Assembly (NCBI GenBank): GCA_025929805.1
Contig: JAICPP010000074.1
Coordinates: 1 to 13,160 of the forward strand
From: Gemmatimonadales bacterium
Lineage (GTDB): Bacteria > Gemmatimonadota > Gemmatimonadetes > Gemmatimonadales > GWC2-71-9
Length of the DNA: 13,160 nt
Direction: 5' to 3'
The notes below the pieces were generated by a model that made no database searches, was not told the DNA's origin, and worked only from the letters and a program-made list of their open reading frames with translations. Both the position numbers and the translations under genes were made by a program. This document shows positions 1-6,736 of this stretch, one piece after another (positions within the stretch are counted from its first letter, which is position 1; the number at the start of each line of letters is the position of its first letter).

Positions 1-2
1 CG

Positions 3-725
3 CCCCGGCTCTATGACGAGTGGGCAGGATGGTGGCCCCTTCTCTCCCCACCCGGCGAGTACGAGGCTGAGGCGGCGGACCTGCTGCCCCGGCTGGGGAA
101 CTTCCCCGGCCCTCCCATGCCCACATTGCTCGAGCTGGGCTCGGGCGGTGGCAGCCTGGCTTTCCATCTGAAAGGTCGGTTTCGACTCACTCTGACCGAC
201 CTCTCTCCCGAAATGCTGGCAGTCAGCCGACGGGTTAATCCAGAGTGCGAGCATCTCGCGGGCGACATGCGTTCCCTCCGCCTAGGCCGAAAATTTGATG
301 TCGTGCTGGTGCACGATGCGATTATGTATGCCTCCACTCCCGCCGAACTGCGGGCGGTGCTTCAAACGGCTGCCGCGCACTGCCGTTCCAGGGGAGTGGT
401 CGCCGTCCTCCCTGATTACACTCGTGAGACGTTCGCCCCTGGTACCGATCACGGTGGGTATGACGCTCCGGACGGACGGGCTCTCCGGTATCTCGAATGG
501 GTATGGGATCCCGATCCTGATGATGACACATACCTGGTCGACTACGCCTTCCTCTTGCGAGAGAGGGATGGAAAGGTCACTGTTGCGCATGACCGGCATC
601 GGGAAGGGCTGTTCTCCCGAGCTCAGTGGCTGAGCTGGTTCGCCGAGGCAGGTCTACCCGCCGAAAACTCGGTCGATGCATTTGGACGCGAGATTTTCAT
701 CGCCAGGCGTGGGTTCGACTCGTAA
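3..725 (+). CDS. Class I SAM-dependent methyltransferase, 5' end cut by window edge
   Basis: This is a predicted cytosolic methyltransferase that transfers a methyl group from S-adenosylmethionine; its substrate cannot be read. The frame is open to the window edge, and the codons before the first ATG (position 117) already read like the family N-terminus (LYDEWAGWWPLL, then an acidic helix). That ATG is therefore internal and only a few residues are probably missing. About 240 residues are visible. The SAM-binding glycine loop LELGSGGGS is encoded at 126-152. It is followed by the acidic end of strand 2 (LTDLSPEML), a GDMRSL segment and the strand-4 region FDVVLVHDAIMY. The C-terminal half (EWVWDPDPDDDTYLVDYAF and later) matches small Methyltransf_25-type proteins. 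The next gene starts 15 bases downstream, so the two are probably co-transcribed. Family assignment is firm; substrate is unknown. Confidence 0.88.
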   Translation, partial: PRLYDEWAGWWPLLSPPGEYEAEAADLLPRLGNFPGPPMPTLLELGSGGGSLAFHLKGRFRLTLTDLSPEMLAVSRRVNPECEHLAGDMRSLRLGRKFDVVLVHDAIMYASTPAELRAVLQTAAAHCRSRGVVAVLPDYTRETFAPGTDHGGYDAPDGRALRYLEWVWDPDPDDDTYLVDYAFLLRERDGKVTVAHDRHREGLFSRAQWLSWFAEAGLPAENSVDAFGREIFIARRGFDS

Positions 726-729
726 GCAC

Positions 730-734
730 AGGAG
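730..734 (+). promoter_or_regulatory. Ribosome binding site of the MoaF-like gene
   Basis: AGGAG lies 6 bases before the ATG at 741. The in-frame GTG at 738 would leave only 3 bases, so this site decides the start in favour of 741. Confidence 0.6.
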
Positions 735-740
735 CAGGTG

Positions 741-1082
741 ATGGGGAACCAACAACCAGCAGCCGCTGTCCGGGGCAAGACCATCCGGCTCACCTGGACC
801 GAAGGGCCAACCAAGGGCATGAGCCACGAACACGTCTTTCATCAGGACGGTACGGTTGAGTGGTACGACGCGAAAAGCCCGAGAGGCGGTTCTCGGCAGG
901 AGAAGCCGAAATATGCCGCAGTGAAGGTAACGGACGATGTCTATGCCGTTTCCTACCTCGCTCCAGCCTCCGGTTATACCCTCACGGTCGTTCTCAATCT
1001 CCAGGACAAGAGAGTGGTCGGTTTCGCATCCAGTGCCAAGGATTGGTACCCGGTGCAGGGTACCTTTGAGGTCGTCCGCTGA
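741..1082 (+). CDS. MoaF-like small lipocalin-type protein
   Basis: This is a 113-residue protein without signal peptide or membrane segment, so it is probably cytosolic. It resembles the short MoaF-like/MoaF N-terminal domain proteins, which form small lipocalin-like beta barrels. Visible hallmarks are an opening GKTIRLTWTEGPTKG strand-turn, then HVFHQDGTVEW, a KYAAVKVTDDVYAVSYL strand pair and a final hydrophobic strand pair (TLTVVLNLQDKRVVGFAS). Beta-rich spacing throughout fits a single barrel. MoaF was named for a link to molybdenum-cofactor genes, but no other cofactor gene lies here, so that role should not be assumed. The gene sits 15 bases after the methyltransferase and 16 before the DinB-like gene. 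A small ligand-binding or isomerase-like role is possible. Family assignment is moderately sure; function is unknown. Confidence 0.68.
   Translation: MGNQQPAAAVRGKTIRLTWTEGPTKGMSHEHVFHQDGTVEWYDAKSPRGGSRQEKPKYAAVKVTDDVYAVSYLAPASGYTLTVVLNLQDKRVVGFASSAKDWYPVQGTFEVVR
1045..1064 (+). repeat. Perfect inverted repeat, 7-base arms with 6-base spacer
   Basis: GGTACCC at 1045-1051 is the reverse complement of GGGTACC at 1058-1064, separated by GGTGCA. It lies inside the 3' end of the MoaF-like gene, ending 34 bases before the next start codon. In RNA it could form a 7-bp hairpin with a 6-base loop. There is no T-run after it, so it is not a typical terminator. It may be incidental to the codons for WYPVQGT. 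Confidence 0.4.
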
Positions 1083-1098
1083 GTTGGGTGGAGATCTG

Positions 1099-1623
1099 AT
1101 GGGTCTCCCATCAGAGTGGCCGCTCTTGCTGGCCGACCATTCCAAAGCTGTCGAGGAGTATGTGACTGCGGCTGAACGTCTGTCGGTGCAGGCCTGGATG
1201 CGGCCGCTCGCCCCGGGCAAGTGGACCCCCGCCGAAGTTACCAGTCATGTCACCGAAGCATACCGCGTGCTCCGGGCGGAGCTCGCAGGTACCAGCGGCA
1301 TGCGCCTGCTCGGCTCGCGGTTCCAGCGATTGATTCTGAGACACACCGTGCTTCCCCGTATTCTGCGCGGGAGGCCCTTCCCCGCCGGCGCTCGCGCCCC
1401 TCGCGAGACCAGGCCCCGTGAGATCGTGGGCGATCCAAAGGTCGCGTTGTCCAGTCTCGCCGATTTGACCAAGACCTTTACCCAAGAACTCACCAACCAG
1501 GTCGCCCGGCAAAACGTCTGCTTGACTCATGCTTACTTCGGTCGGCTCTCAGCTCAACAAGGGCTCCAGCTCGTGACGGTGCACACCCGCCATCATGCGC
1601 GGCAGCTTTCGCCAACCCTTTAG
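1099..1623 (+). CDS. DinB-like four-helix protein (DinB/DUF1569 type)
   Basis: This is a 174-residue cytosolic protein of the DinB-like superfamily, four-helix bundles that bind a metal with three histidines. They often have thiol-transferase or unassigned roles. The likely ligands are present: His50 in the helix WTPAEVTSHVTEAYR, and the C-terminal HxxxH made of His162 and His166 in VHTRHHARQ. The segment THAYFGRLSAQQ (His144) before the last helix is typical of the family. The same frame is open upstream to 937, but that stretch lies inside the MoaF-like gene. GGTGGAG at 1087-1093 is 5 bases before the ATG at 1099 and supports this start. It lies between the MoaF-like and TerC genes in one tight run. 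The fold is fairly sure; the reaction is unknown. Confidence 0.8.
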   Translation: MGLPSEWPLLLADHSKAVEEYVTAAERLSVQAWMRPLAPGKWTPAEVTSHVTEAYRVLRAELAGTSGMRLLGSRFQRLILRHTVLPRILRGRPFPAGARAPRETRPREIVGDPKVALSSLADLTKTFTQELTNQVARQNVCLTHAYFGRLSAQQGLQLVTVHTRHHARQLSPTL

Positions 1624-1637
1624 CCATTTACTGACCC

Positions 1638-2390
1638 ATGGATTGGATAACCGACCCCCAGGCGTGGATCGGCTTCGCCACCCTGACCGTCCTCGAGATC
1701 GTGCTCGGGATCGACAACATCGTCTTCATCTCGATTCTGGCCGACAAGCTTCCCCGGGAGCAGCAGGGTCGAGCCCGCCTCATCGGGTTGGCTCTGGCAA
1801 TGCTGACCCGGATTCTGCTGCTGCTTTCCTTGACCTGGATCATCGGTTTGACGGCGCCGCTCTTTAGTGTCCTGGGGCAGGAGATTTCCGGTCGGGATCT
1901 GGTGCTGCTGCTGGGAGGGCTCTTTCTCATCGCTAAGAGCACTCACGAGATTCACGGCAACCTCGAAGGCGAGGAGGGCGAGCGGTCGGCGCGGGTGGCT
2001 CCCTCATTCGCCAGTGTCCTGATCCAGATCATGCTGCTCGATATCGTCTTTTCACTGGACTCGGTGATCACTGCGGTTGGCATGGTGGAGGAGGTGGGAG
2101 TCATGATCTCCGCCGTGGTAGTGGCCATCGGCTTCATGATGGCCTTTGCGGGCTCGATCAGTGGATTCGTCAGCCGGCATCCCACTATCAAGATGCTGGC
2201 GCTCAGTTTTCTCATCCTGATCGGCGTGAACTTGATTGCCGATGGGCTGGGACGGCACATTCCCAAAGGCTACATCTACTTTGCCATGGCCTTCTCGATA
2301 GGGGTAGAGCTGCTCAACCTGAGGGTCCGCCGGGTTCGGGCCGAAGCTGTCAAGCTCCGACGCCCCTATGCCGAGGACCATCCGGCTTAG
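1638..2390 (+). CDS. TerC-family integral membrane protein
   Basis: This is a 250-residue inner-membrane protein of the TerC family. Members are linked to tellurite resistance and, in better-studied cases, to manganese export and metal supply to secreted enzymes. About seven hydrophobic segments are visible (roughly 12-33, 50-70, 87-100, 125-146, 155-177, 186-202, 212-228). The two family signatures are intact: LEIVLGIDN at 19-27 (Asp26, Asn27) and LLDIVFSLDS at 133-142 (Asp135, Asp141); these acidic residues lie within membrane helices and probably bind the metal. The charged loop GEEGERSAR at 111-119 separates the two halves. The ATG follows the DinB-like stop by 14 bases and has no strong Shine-Dalgarno sequence, so translation may depend on the upstream gene. 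It is the last gene of the plus-strand run and ends at a GC hairpin. The metal transported is an inference. Confidence 0.9.
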   Translation: MDWITDPQAWIGFATLTVLEIVLGIDNIVFISILADKLPREQQGRARLIGLALAMLTRILLLLSLTWIIGLTAPLFSVLGQEISGRDLVLLLGGLFLIAKSTHEIHGNLEGEEGERSARVAPSFASVLIQIMLLDIVFSLDSVITAVGMVEEVGVMISAVVVAIGFMMAFAGSISGFVSRHPTIKMLALSFLILIGVNLIADGLGRHIPKGYIYFAMAFSIGVELLNLRVRRVRAEAVKLRRPYAEDHPA

Positions 2391-2404
2391 GCTACACCTG
2401 GCCT

Positions 2405-2421
2405 GCGCCGGCAGCCGGCGC
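2405..2421. terminator. Bidirectional GC hairpin between convergent genes
   Basis: GCGCCGGC at 2405-2412 and GCCGGCGC at 2414-2421 are perfect reverse complements around one A, giving a 7-bp stem with a 3-base loop. It begins 14 bases after the TerC stop and includes the last base of the TAG stop of the opposing oxidoreductase gene. Position between converging ends suggests a two-way transcription end or 3' stabiliser. There is no T-run on either side, so it is not a textbook intrinsic terminator. Confidence 0.55.
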
Positions 2422-3950
2422 TAGACGGTAGCATGTTCCATCTCCACCTCGGCCTTGAGACTCTCGAGGTCGCGGTAAATGGTCGCGACTGCGAGGTCCC
2501 GCCCGTTCCGCTGAAACCGGACGGCACAGTCTCTCGCGTCGATGTCGCCGTCTACCACGACACGGTCCCACCGCTCGGCATGGCCGACATAATTGATGGG
2601 CACGTCGTAATGCTGGCTCCAGAAGAACGGGATTGCATCGAGTGGCTGGCGGAGCCCAAGCATGTTGCGTGCGGCCACCTGGCCCTGGCGCTGGGCTACC
2701 ACCCAGTGTTCCACCCGAATGCGTTCTCCGGTATGAGGATCGGGCCACCGGGCGATATCGCCCGCAGCGAAGACACCGGGTGCGCTGGTCTGAAGTTGTT
2801 CGTCAACTAGCACGCCGCGATCCATCGTGATCCCCGCGCCCTCGGCCAGCTCGACGTTGGGACGAACTCCGATGCCCGCGACGATCAGGTCTGCCTGAAG
2901 CCGCTCTCCATTCTCCAGCGTCACCGTGCCCCCGGCGATCTGTCTTGCCTTCTGAGACAGGTGGAAGATGACGCCATGCTCTTCGTGGAGTCGCTGGATA
3001 AAACCGCCCAGTTCGGCGCCCATGACTCGTTCCAGCGGATGCGCATCGGGCGCAACCACGTGTACCTCCAGCTTTCGGGCTCGCAACGAGGCGGCTACCT
3101 CCAGCCCAATGAAGCTGGCGCCCAGGATCACAGCACGACGGGCCTTTTCCGAGGCGGCAATGATCTCCTTGCTGTCCTTCAGACTGCGGAGATAATGGAT
3201 CCGATTCCCCCGTTCCATCTCGGCAGGCAACCGGACTGGTGATGCGCCGGTCGCCAGCAGCAAAGCGCCATATTCCCGAATCGCACCATTCTGCAGGCGA
3301 ATGCGTCGGGCAGCCGGCTCCAATGCCACCACTCGGCTGTCACGAACGATTTCAATTCCCTTCTCCTGGTAAAACTCCGGAGGATGGAGAGGAATCCACT
3401 CCTCCGAAGCCGTACCGGCGAGATAGTCCTTGGACAGATTAGGGCGATCGTAGGGTGCATCGGGATCAATGTCGTACAGAGTGAGTCGCCCGGTATAGCC
3501 TTCCCTCCTCAGCGTCTCCGCAGCGGACTCGCCTGCCGCACCTGCTCCAATGATCACAATGGAGCTCGGTCCACCCGTTCGGCTCGGTCCAGCTGGTGGA
3601 GCCGGCTTGGGAGCTTTGCCCGTCACATACACCCTGCCATCCCGCAGCTCGACCACCCAACGGGACAGGTCGTTGAGAGCCGGCGGACGTAGCGCCTCGC
3701 CGGTACGCAGGCTGAAACAGGCGTGGTGCCAGGGACAGCGCACCGTATCACCGACCATCAATCCTTCGGGCAAAGGCCCGCTGTAATGGCTGCAAACCGG
3801 ATCTATGGCGAACCATTCCGAGCCCAGTCGTGCCAGCAGGACCGGCTTCTGACCCACGTGGCCCGCCAGCAGTCCACCGTCAGTGAGGTCGTTGACCGGG
3901 ATGCCCCGGCCGAGATCAGGTCCCGTCGGCGTCGTGTTGTCTCCACCCAT
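2421..3950 (-). CDS. Rieske [2Fe-2S] domain-FAD/NAD oxidoreductase (AIFM3/ferredoxin-reductase type)
   Basis: This 509-residue flavoprotein joins an N-terminal Rieske domain to a pyridine-nucleotide-disulfide-oxidoreductase fold, as in AIFM3-like proteins and ferredoxin/putidaredoxin reductases. Rieske ligands are visible as C53-S-H55 and C72-P-W-H75. The FAD-binding loop is IIGAGAAG at 133-140, the NAD loop is ILGASFIG at 275-282, and the second FAD contact is GVFAAGDIA at 392-400. The C-terminal reductase dimer domain starts near 440. There is no export signal, so it should act in the cytosol, moving electrons from NAD(P)H through FAD and the Rieske cluster to an unknown acceptor. No oxygenase lies nearby to suggest a partner. 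The ATG follows the peptidase stop by 9 bases. AGGAG begins on the last base of that stop and is 5 bases from the start, so translation is probably coupled. Domain assignment is firm; partner is unknown. Confidence 0.92.
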   Translation of the reverse strand: MGGDNTTPTGPDLGRGIPVNDLTDGGLLAGHVGQKPVLLARLGSEWFAIDPVCSHYSGPLPEGLMVGDTVRCPWHHACFSLRTGEALRPPALNDLSRWVVELRDGRVYVTGKAPKPAPPAGPSRTGGPSSIVIIGAGAAGESAAETLRREGYTGRLTLYDIDPDAPYDRPNLSKDYLAGTASEEWIPLHPPEFYQEKGIEIVRDSRVVALEPAARRIRLQNGAIREYGALLLATGASPVRLPAEMERGNRIHYLRSLKDSKEIIAASEKARRAVILGASFIGLEVAASLRARKLEVHVVAPDAHPLERVMGAELGGFIQRLHEEHGVIFHLSQKARQIAGGTVTLENGERLQADLIVAGIGVRPNVELAEGAGITMDRGVLVDEQLQTSAPGVFAAGDIARWPDPHTGERIRVEHWVVAQRQGQVAARNMLGLRQPLDAIPFFWSQHYDVPINYVGHAERWDRVVVDGDIDARDCAVRFQRNGRDLAVATIYRDLESLKAEVEMEHATV

Positions 3951-3955
3951 GAAAG

Positions 3956-3960
3956 CTCCT
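3956..3960 (-). promoter_or_regulatory. Shine-Dalgarno overlapping the upstream stop codon
   Basis: On the minus strand AGGAG shares its first base with the TAA stop of the M2 peptidase and lies 5 bases before the ATG of the Rieske-FAD gene. Ribosomes ending the peptidase would meet this site directly, which points to translational coupling. Confidence 0.65.
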
Positions 3961-5759
3961 TAGAGTTCCGGCAGGGTCGCTCTGCGGCCGCGGTTCTCCT
4001 GCTGAAGCCATTGATACAAAGGGGCGAAATATTCCATCATCGCCCTTCCATCCAGCTCCCGTCCCGTCGTCTCCCGAAGAATGTCGCGCCAGGGCCGGCT
4101 GGCACCCGGAGCCATCAGGCGCCTGAGGAACTCGCCGGCCCGGCGGTTGCCGAAGTAGTCCGTATCGTGCGGATCCTGCTGCAGAATCTGGCGGGCAATG
4201 TGATCGTGCAACTGGAACAGCAGCGCAAATGACAGGGCATAGTCGTAGTACTGCGCCGGATCGTCGTTGATGTGAGTCTTGGTAAGCGCGTCGGCCCAGC
4301 GCTCGTCTCGAGGTCCTGGTGGAACAATCCCCTGGTACTTCCGAGCCACCTCCCACCATTTGGCGTTGAAACGATCGCCCGGCAAACCCTCGGCGTAAAG
4401 CGCGTGCTCGAACCGCGTCATCGTCCCCGCTCCAAAGGGGATGAGGACGACAAAGGACAGCGCCTCTTGCAGCAGCCTCGCGGTGCTGTCCACCTGGGCG
4501 GTGGGAGATACCAACCCTCGACCCGCCAGAAAGCGCCGTTGCATTGACGCCAATCCGATCATTGAACCGATGCCCTCATGATAGGCGCGGTTCGCACCCT
4601 GCCTCAGGACAATCGGCACCTCCGGCCGGCTATAGCTCATGTAGTAGTAGACATGACCCAGCTCGTGGTGCACCGTTTCGTACCAGTCCCGGTTCGGCTC
4701 CACGCTCATGAGCGAGCGCACATCGCGATCGAGGTCGAGGTGCCACGCGGAGGCATGGGTGTTCTTCTTGTATGGCGCATCGGCCGGCAGTGGATACAAC
4801 GACGAGCGGGACCAGAACGTCGCGGGAAGCGGCTCGAAGCCGAGACTACGGTAGAAAACTTCCCCTTGACGGATCATCCATTCCGGAGAGCGGCGGGCCA
4901 GAGCTGCGTCCAGGTTCAGGCCCTGTACCTCCACGATCGCGCTCCAATCCTGAGCCCACCGGTTCGGCAGCCAGTGAGCCGGGAGCTGATCGGGTACCGG
5001 AGCTCGGTAACGTTTCGCCAGTTCGTATCGCGCCCAGGTGTGAAGCTCCCGATAGAGCGGCCGGAGCTCACGGACGAGCTGGTCGGTGAGCCGCAGCATC
5101 TCCTCGGTCTTCATGCCGTAATCGGATACCTGATAGCTGAAGTAATCGGAGTACCCCAACGAGCGAACCACTCGGTTGCGAAGATCGCGCAACTTCAGGA
5201 TGCCTGGTTTGAGAGTCGGGCCTACCTCCTTCGAGGCTTCCCAGACCGCCAGTCGGTCGGGGAGCCGGGTGCTGGTGCGTAACGAGTCATCTATGTCGTT
5301 CGGGGTGACCGGCCTGCCGTGCAACTTGAACTGAAAGCCATAGAGCTTTTCTGTCTGCGCTACCTCGGCTGCAATGCGCTGGGCGACGATGTCGCCGGCG
5401 GACTGCGGCTTTTCCGCCGCGAGATAGAGCATCACCTCGAGCTCGCGTGCTTGCAGCGGGGTAAGGCGCTCGCGGTCGTTCAGGTACCCTTTGATCCGGT
5501 TGATGTTTTCGGTGCTGCCGACGAACCGGGCAAGAGCCTCGTTGGCCTGTTGGGTTCGCAGGGCGTTGGTGGTATCGCCGTCCACAATGCGGGTGTTCGC
5601 TTGCCACTCGGCCAACGCACTGGCGTAGCTCAGCCGCTGATACTCCTTGGCATAACTGGCGAGATAGTTCTCAAGCTCTGGATCCCCGGGGACCTGCTCG
5701 GCGTCGGCACCACAGCCGAGGAGGATGAGAGCCATGAGCGCAAGACGAGGTAATAGCAT
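3960..5759 (-). CDS. M2-family (angiotensin-converting-enzyme-like) zinc metallopeptidase, lipoprotein
   Basis: This 599-residue protein is a predicted lipoprotein peptidyl-dipeptidase of family M2, which removes C-terminal dipeptides from peptides. The N-terminus has a hydrophobic core ending in lipobox LLGC (Cys16), with Gly at +2, which suggests anchoring outside the inner membrane. The zinc site is HELGH at 365-369 with the third ligand Glu395 in HEGIGSM. Other ACE active-site features are present: HASAW at 335-339, Lys494 and His496 in LTKTH, and tyrosines 504 and 507 in AQYYDYALSF, matching the carboxylate-binding and transition-state residues of human ACE. The long helical N-terminal part from about 30 to 300 is usual for the family, and the length is that of one ACE domain. 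It lies between mscL and the Rieske-FAD gene. Full active-site conservation suggests an active enzyme; the natural substrate is unknown. Confidence 0.95.
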   Translation of the reverse strand: MLLPRLALMALILLGCGADAEQVPGDPELENYLASYAKEYQRLSYASALAEWQANTRIVDGDTTNALRTQQANEALARFVGSTENINRIKGYLNDRERLTPLQARELEVMLYLAAEKPQSAGDIVAQRIAAEVAQTEKLYGFQFKLHGRPVTPNDIDDSLRTSTRLPDRLAVWEASKEVGPTLKPGILKLRDLRNRVVRSLGYSDYFSYQVSDYGMKTEEMLRLTDQLVRELRPLYRELHTWARYELAKRYRAPVPDQLPAHWLPNRWAQDWSAIVEVQGLNLDAALARRSPEWMIRQGEVFYRSLGFEPLPATFWSRSSLYPLPADAPYKKNTHASAWHLDLDRDVRSLMSVEPNRDWYETVHHELGHVYYYMSYSRPEVPIVLRQGANRAYHEGIGSMIGLASMQRRFLAGRGLVSPTAQVDSTARLLQEALSFVVLIPFGAGTMTRFEHALYAEGLPGDRFNAKWWEVARKYQGIVPPGPRDERWADALTKTHINDDPAQYYDYALSFALLFQLHDHIARQILQQDPHDTDYFGNRRAGEFLRRLMAPGASRPWRDILRETTGRELDGRAMMEYFAPLYQWLQQENRGRRATLPEL

Positions 5760-5807
5760 CCCTGTTTCCTATTCCGGGTTCCTGGTCCCCGGTCTCCTGT
5801 CCCTTGG
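5760..5807 (-). repeat. Degenerate heptamer tandem repeat before the M2 peptidase gene
   Basis: Read on the minus strand, the 48-base gap between mscL and the peptidase gene consists almost entirely of six purine-rich 7-base units in perfect phase. Examples are AGGGACA, GGAGACC, GGGGACC, AGGAACC and GGAAACA, and the start ATG falls in the next unit (GGGATGC). The pattern resembles GGGAATC-type heptamer arrays seen between genes in several GC-rich bacteria. The last units also provide the purine-rich ribosome-binding stretch of the peptidase. Confidence 0.6.
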
Positions 5808-6257
5808 TCACCCTCTCAGCTCCGTTGTGCAGTGCGGACAACGGGTGGCGCCCACCGGGATGGCCATGCGGCAGAATGGACAATCCTTGGTGGCCGGGGC
5901 CGCGGCAGCTTCCTGCGGCATGAGCCGGTTGGCAGCGCGAACGACCAGGAAGACCGCGAACGCCACTATGATAAAGGCCACGACATTATTGATGAATTGC
6001 CCGTAGTTGATGGTGACCGCACCGGCGGCATTGGCCTCTGCCAAACTTGCATAGGGCGGAGCCGCCTTGGGCCCTGGTTTCAGCAGGAGAAAGAGGTTGG
6101 CAAAATCCACATTGCCCAGTGCCAGGCCAATAGGCGGCATGATCACATCGTCCACCAGCGATTTGACGATGGTCCCGAACGCTCCCCCGATGATGATGCC
6201 GACGGCGAGGTCGAGCACGTTCCCGCGCAGTGCAAAGGCTTTGAACTCCTTGAGCAT
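5808..6257 (-). CDS. mscL: Large-conductance mechanosensitive channel MscL with C-terminal zinc ribbon
   Basis: This 149-residue inner-membrane channel opens under membrane tension and releases solutes during osmotic downshock; the family works as a pentamer. The N-terminal helix and first membrane segment (FKAFALRGNVLDLAVGIIIG, residues 5-24) carry the family signature. The pore-lining helix continues with VDDVIMPPIG at 35-44, and the second membrane segment is about 85-107. The periplasmic loop is Ala/Pro-rich. After an alanine-rich linker (115-124) the protein ends in a four-cysteine knuckle: C126-P-F-C129 and C140-P-H-C143, probably binding zinc. This replaces the C-terminal helical bundle of the Escherichia coli protein. 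The Shine-Dalgarno sequence is weak (GGA 7 bases before the ATG). The gene lies between DUF3052 and the M2 peptidase on the same strand. Confidence 0.95.
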   Translation of the reverse strand: MLKEFKAFALRGNVLDLAVGIIIGGAFGTIVKSLVDDVIMPPIGLALGNVDFANLFLLLKPGPKAAPPYASLAEANAAGAVTINYGQFINNVVAFIIVAFAVFLVVRAANRLMPQEAAAAPATKDCPFCRMAIPVGATRCPHCTTELRG

Positions 6258-6289
6258 GGAAGGATCCGGTTAGGGGTACTTGGATGTGC

Positions 6290-6321
6290 GGTTTCGCGCG
6301 CAAGCTTGCAAGAGCAAAACC
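6290..6321 (-). other. Stem-loop between the DUF3052 gene and mscL
   Basis: On the minus strand GGTTTTGC and GCGAAACC form outer arms of 8 bp including one G-U wobble, which pairs in the minus-strand RNA but would be a C-A mismatch in a plus-strand RNA. The interior contains the perfect palindrome GCAAGCTTGC (6300-6309). It starts 2 bases after the DUF3052 stop and lies in a 66-base gap, the longest within this minus-strand run. There is no T-run, so it may be a partial terminator, an attenuator or an RNA-processing site. Confidence 0.45.
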
Positions 6322-6323
6322 TG

Positions 6324-6734
6324 CTATGCGCCTCGATTCTCCACCCGTCGGACGAACTTCAACCCCGACCAGACCTCGTCCACCGCACAGACTTTCACGT
6401 CGACCAAACCATGCGCCAGCGCGATATCACGAATGATGTTCTCCGTGAGATCCGTCTCCACGCCAGATGCCTTCTTGGGCCACGAGACCCAGAGTGTCCC
6501 GGTGTCGCTCAGCGCCTGCGCCAGCCGAGGAAGATCGGCCTCGAGCTCATGTCGGTGGCGAGCGAAACGATGGATGAACTGGGGAGCTGGAGGGAGACGT
6601 GCGTGGAGCATGGCACCTTTTGGCAAGCGTCCGAGCAGCGCCGCATAGGATCTGGGTGCACCCAGGGCCACAACCTGAGTTCCCGGCTTGATTCCCAACT
6701 TCTCGGAAAGGGACCGTTCGGAGTAGCCTGCCAC
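6324..6734 (-). CDS. DUF3052 family protein
   Basis: This is a cytosolic protein of about 136 residues from the uncharacterised DUF3052 family. Family hallmarks are the opening AGYS...LSEKLGIKPG, a central LWVSWPKKASG followed by TDLTE, and the closing GLVDVKVCAVDEVWSGLKFVRR. No catalytic motif is recognisable. Two GTG starts are possible. The one at 6740 overlaps the upstream stop by four bases (GTGA) but leaves only one base after the GGAG at 6742-6745. The GTG at 6734 leaves seven bases and puts the start directly before the conserved AGYS, so I prefer it. Either way the gene is tightly coupled to the PLP enzyme upstream. Family assignment is firm; function is unknown. Confidence 0.9.
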   Translation of the reverse strand: MAGYSERSLSEKLGIKPGTQVVALGAPRSYAALLGRLPKGAMLHARLPPAPQFIHRFARHRHELEADLPRLAQALSDTGTLWVSWPKKASGVETDLTENIIRDIALAHGLVDVKVCAVDEVWSGLKFVRRVENRGA

Positions 6735-6736
6735 TC

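Noticed and set aside
937..1098. N-terminal extension of the DinB-like gene
   Set aside because: The frame is open, but it lies within the MoaF-like gene and reads as unstructured sequence. The ATG at 1099 has a good ribosome-binding site.
654..1220. Open frame of 188 codons on the minus strand
   Set aside because: It crosses three plus-strand genes that have family matches and good starts; it is a shadow frame.
2391..2420. Strong intrinsic terminator
   Set aside because: The hairpin is perfect, but no T-run follows on either strand, so it is listed only as a moderate-confidence two-way terminator.
4578..5282. Open frame of 234 codons on the plus strand
   Set aside because: It lies wholly antisense to the M2 peptidase, whose motifs are unmistakable, and its product shows no recognisable domain.
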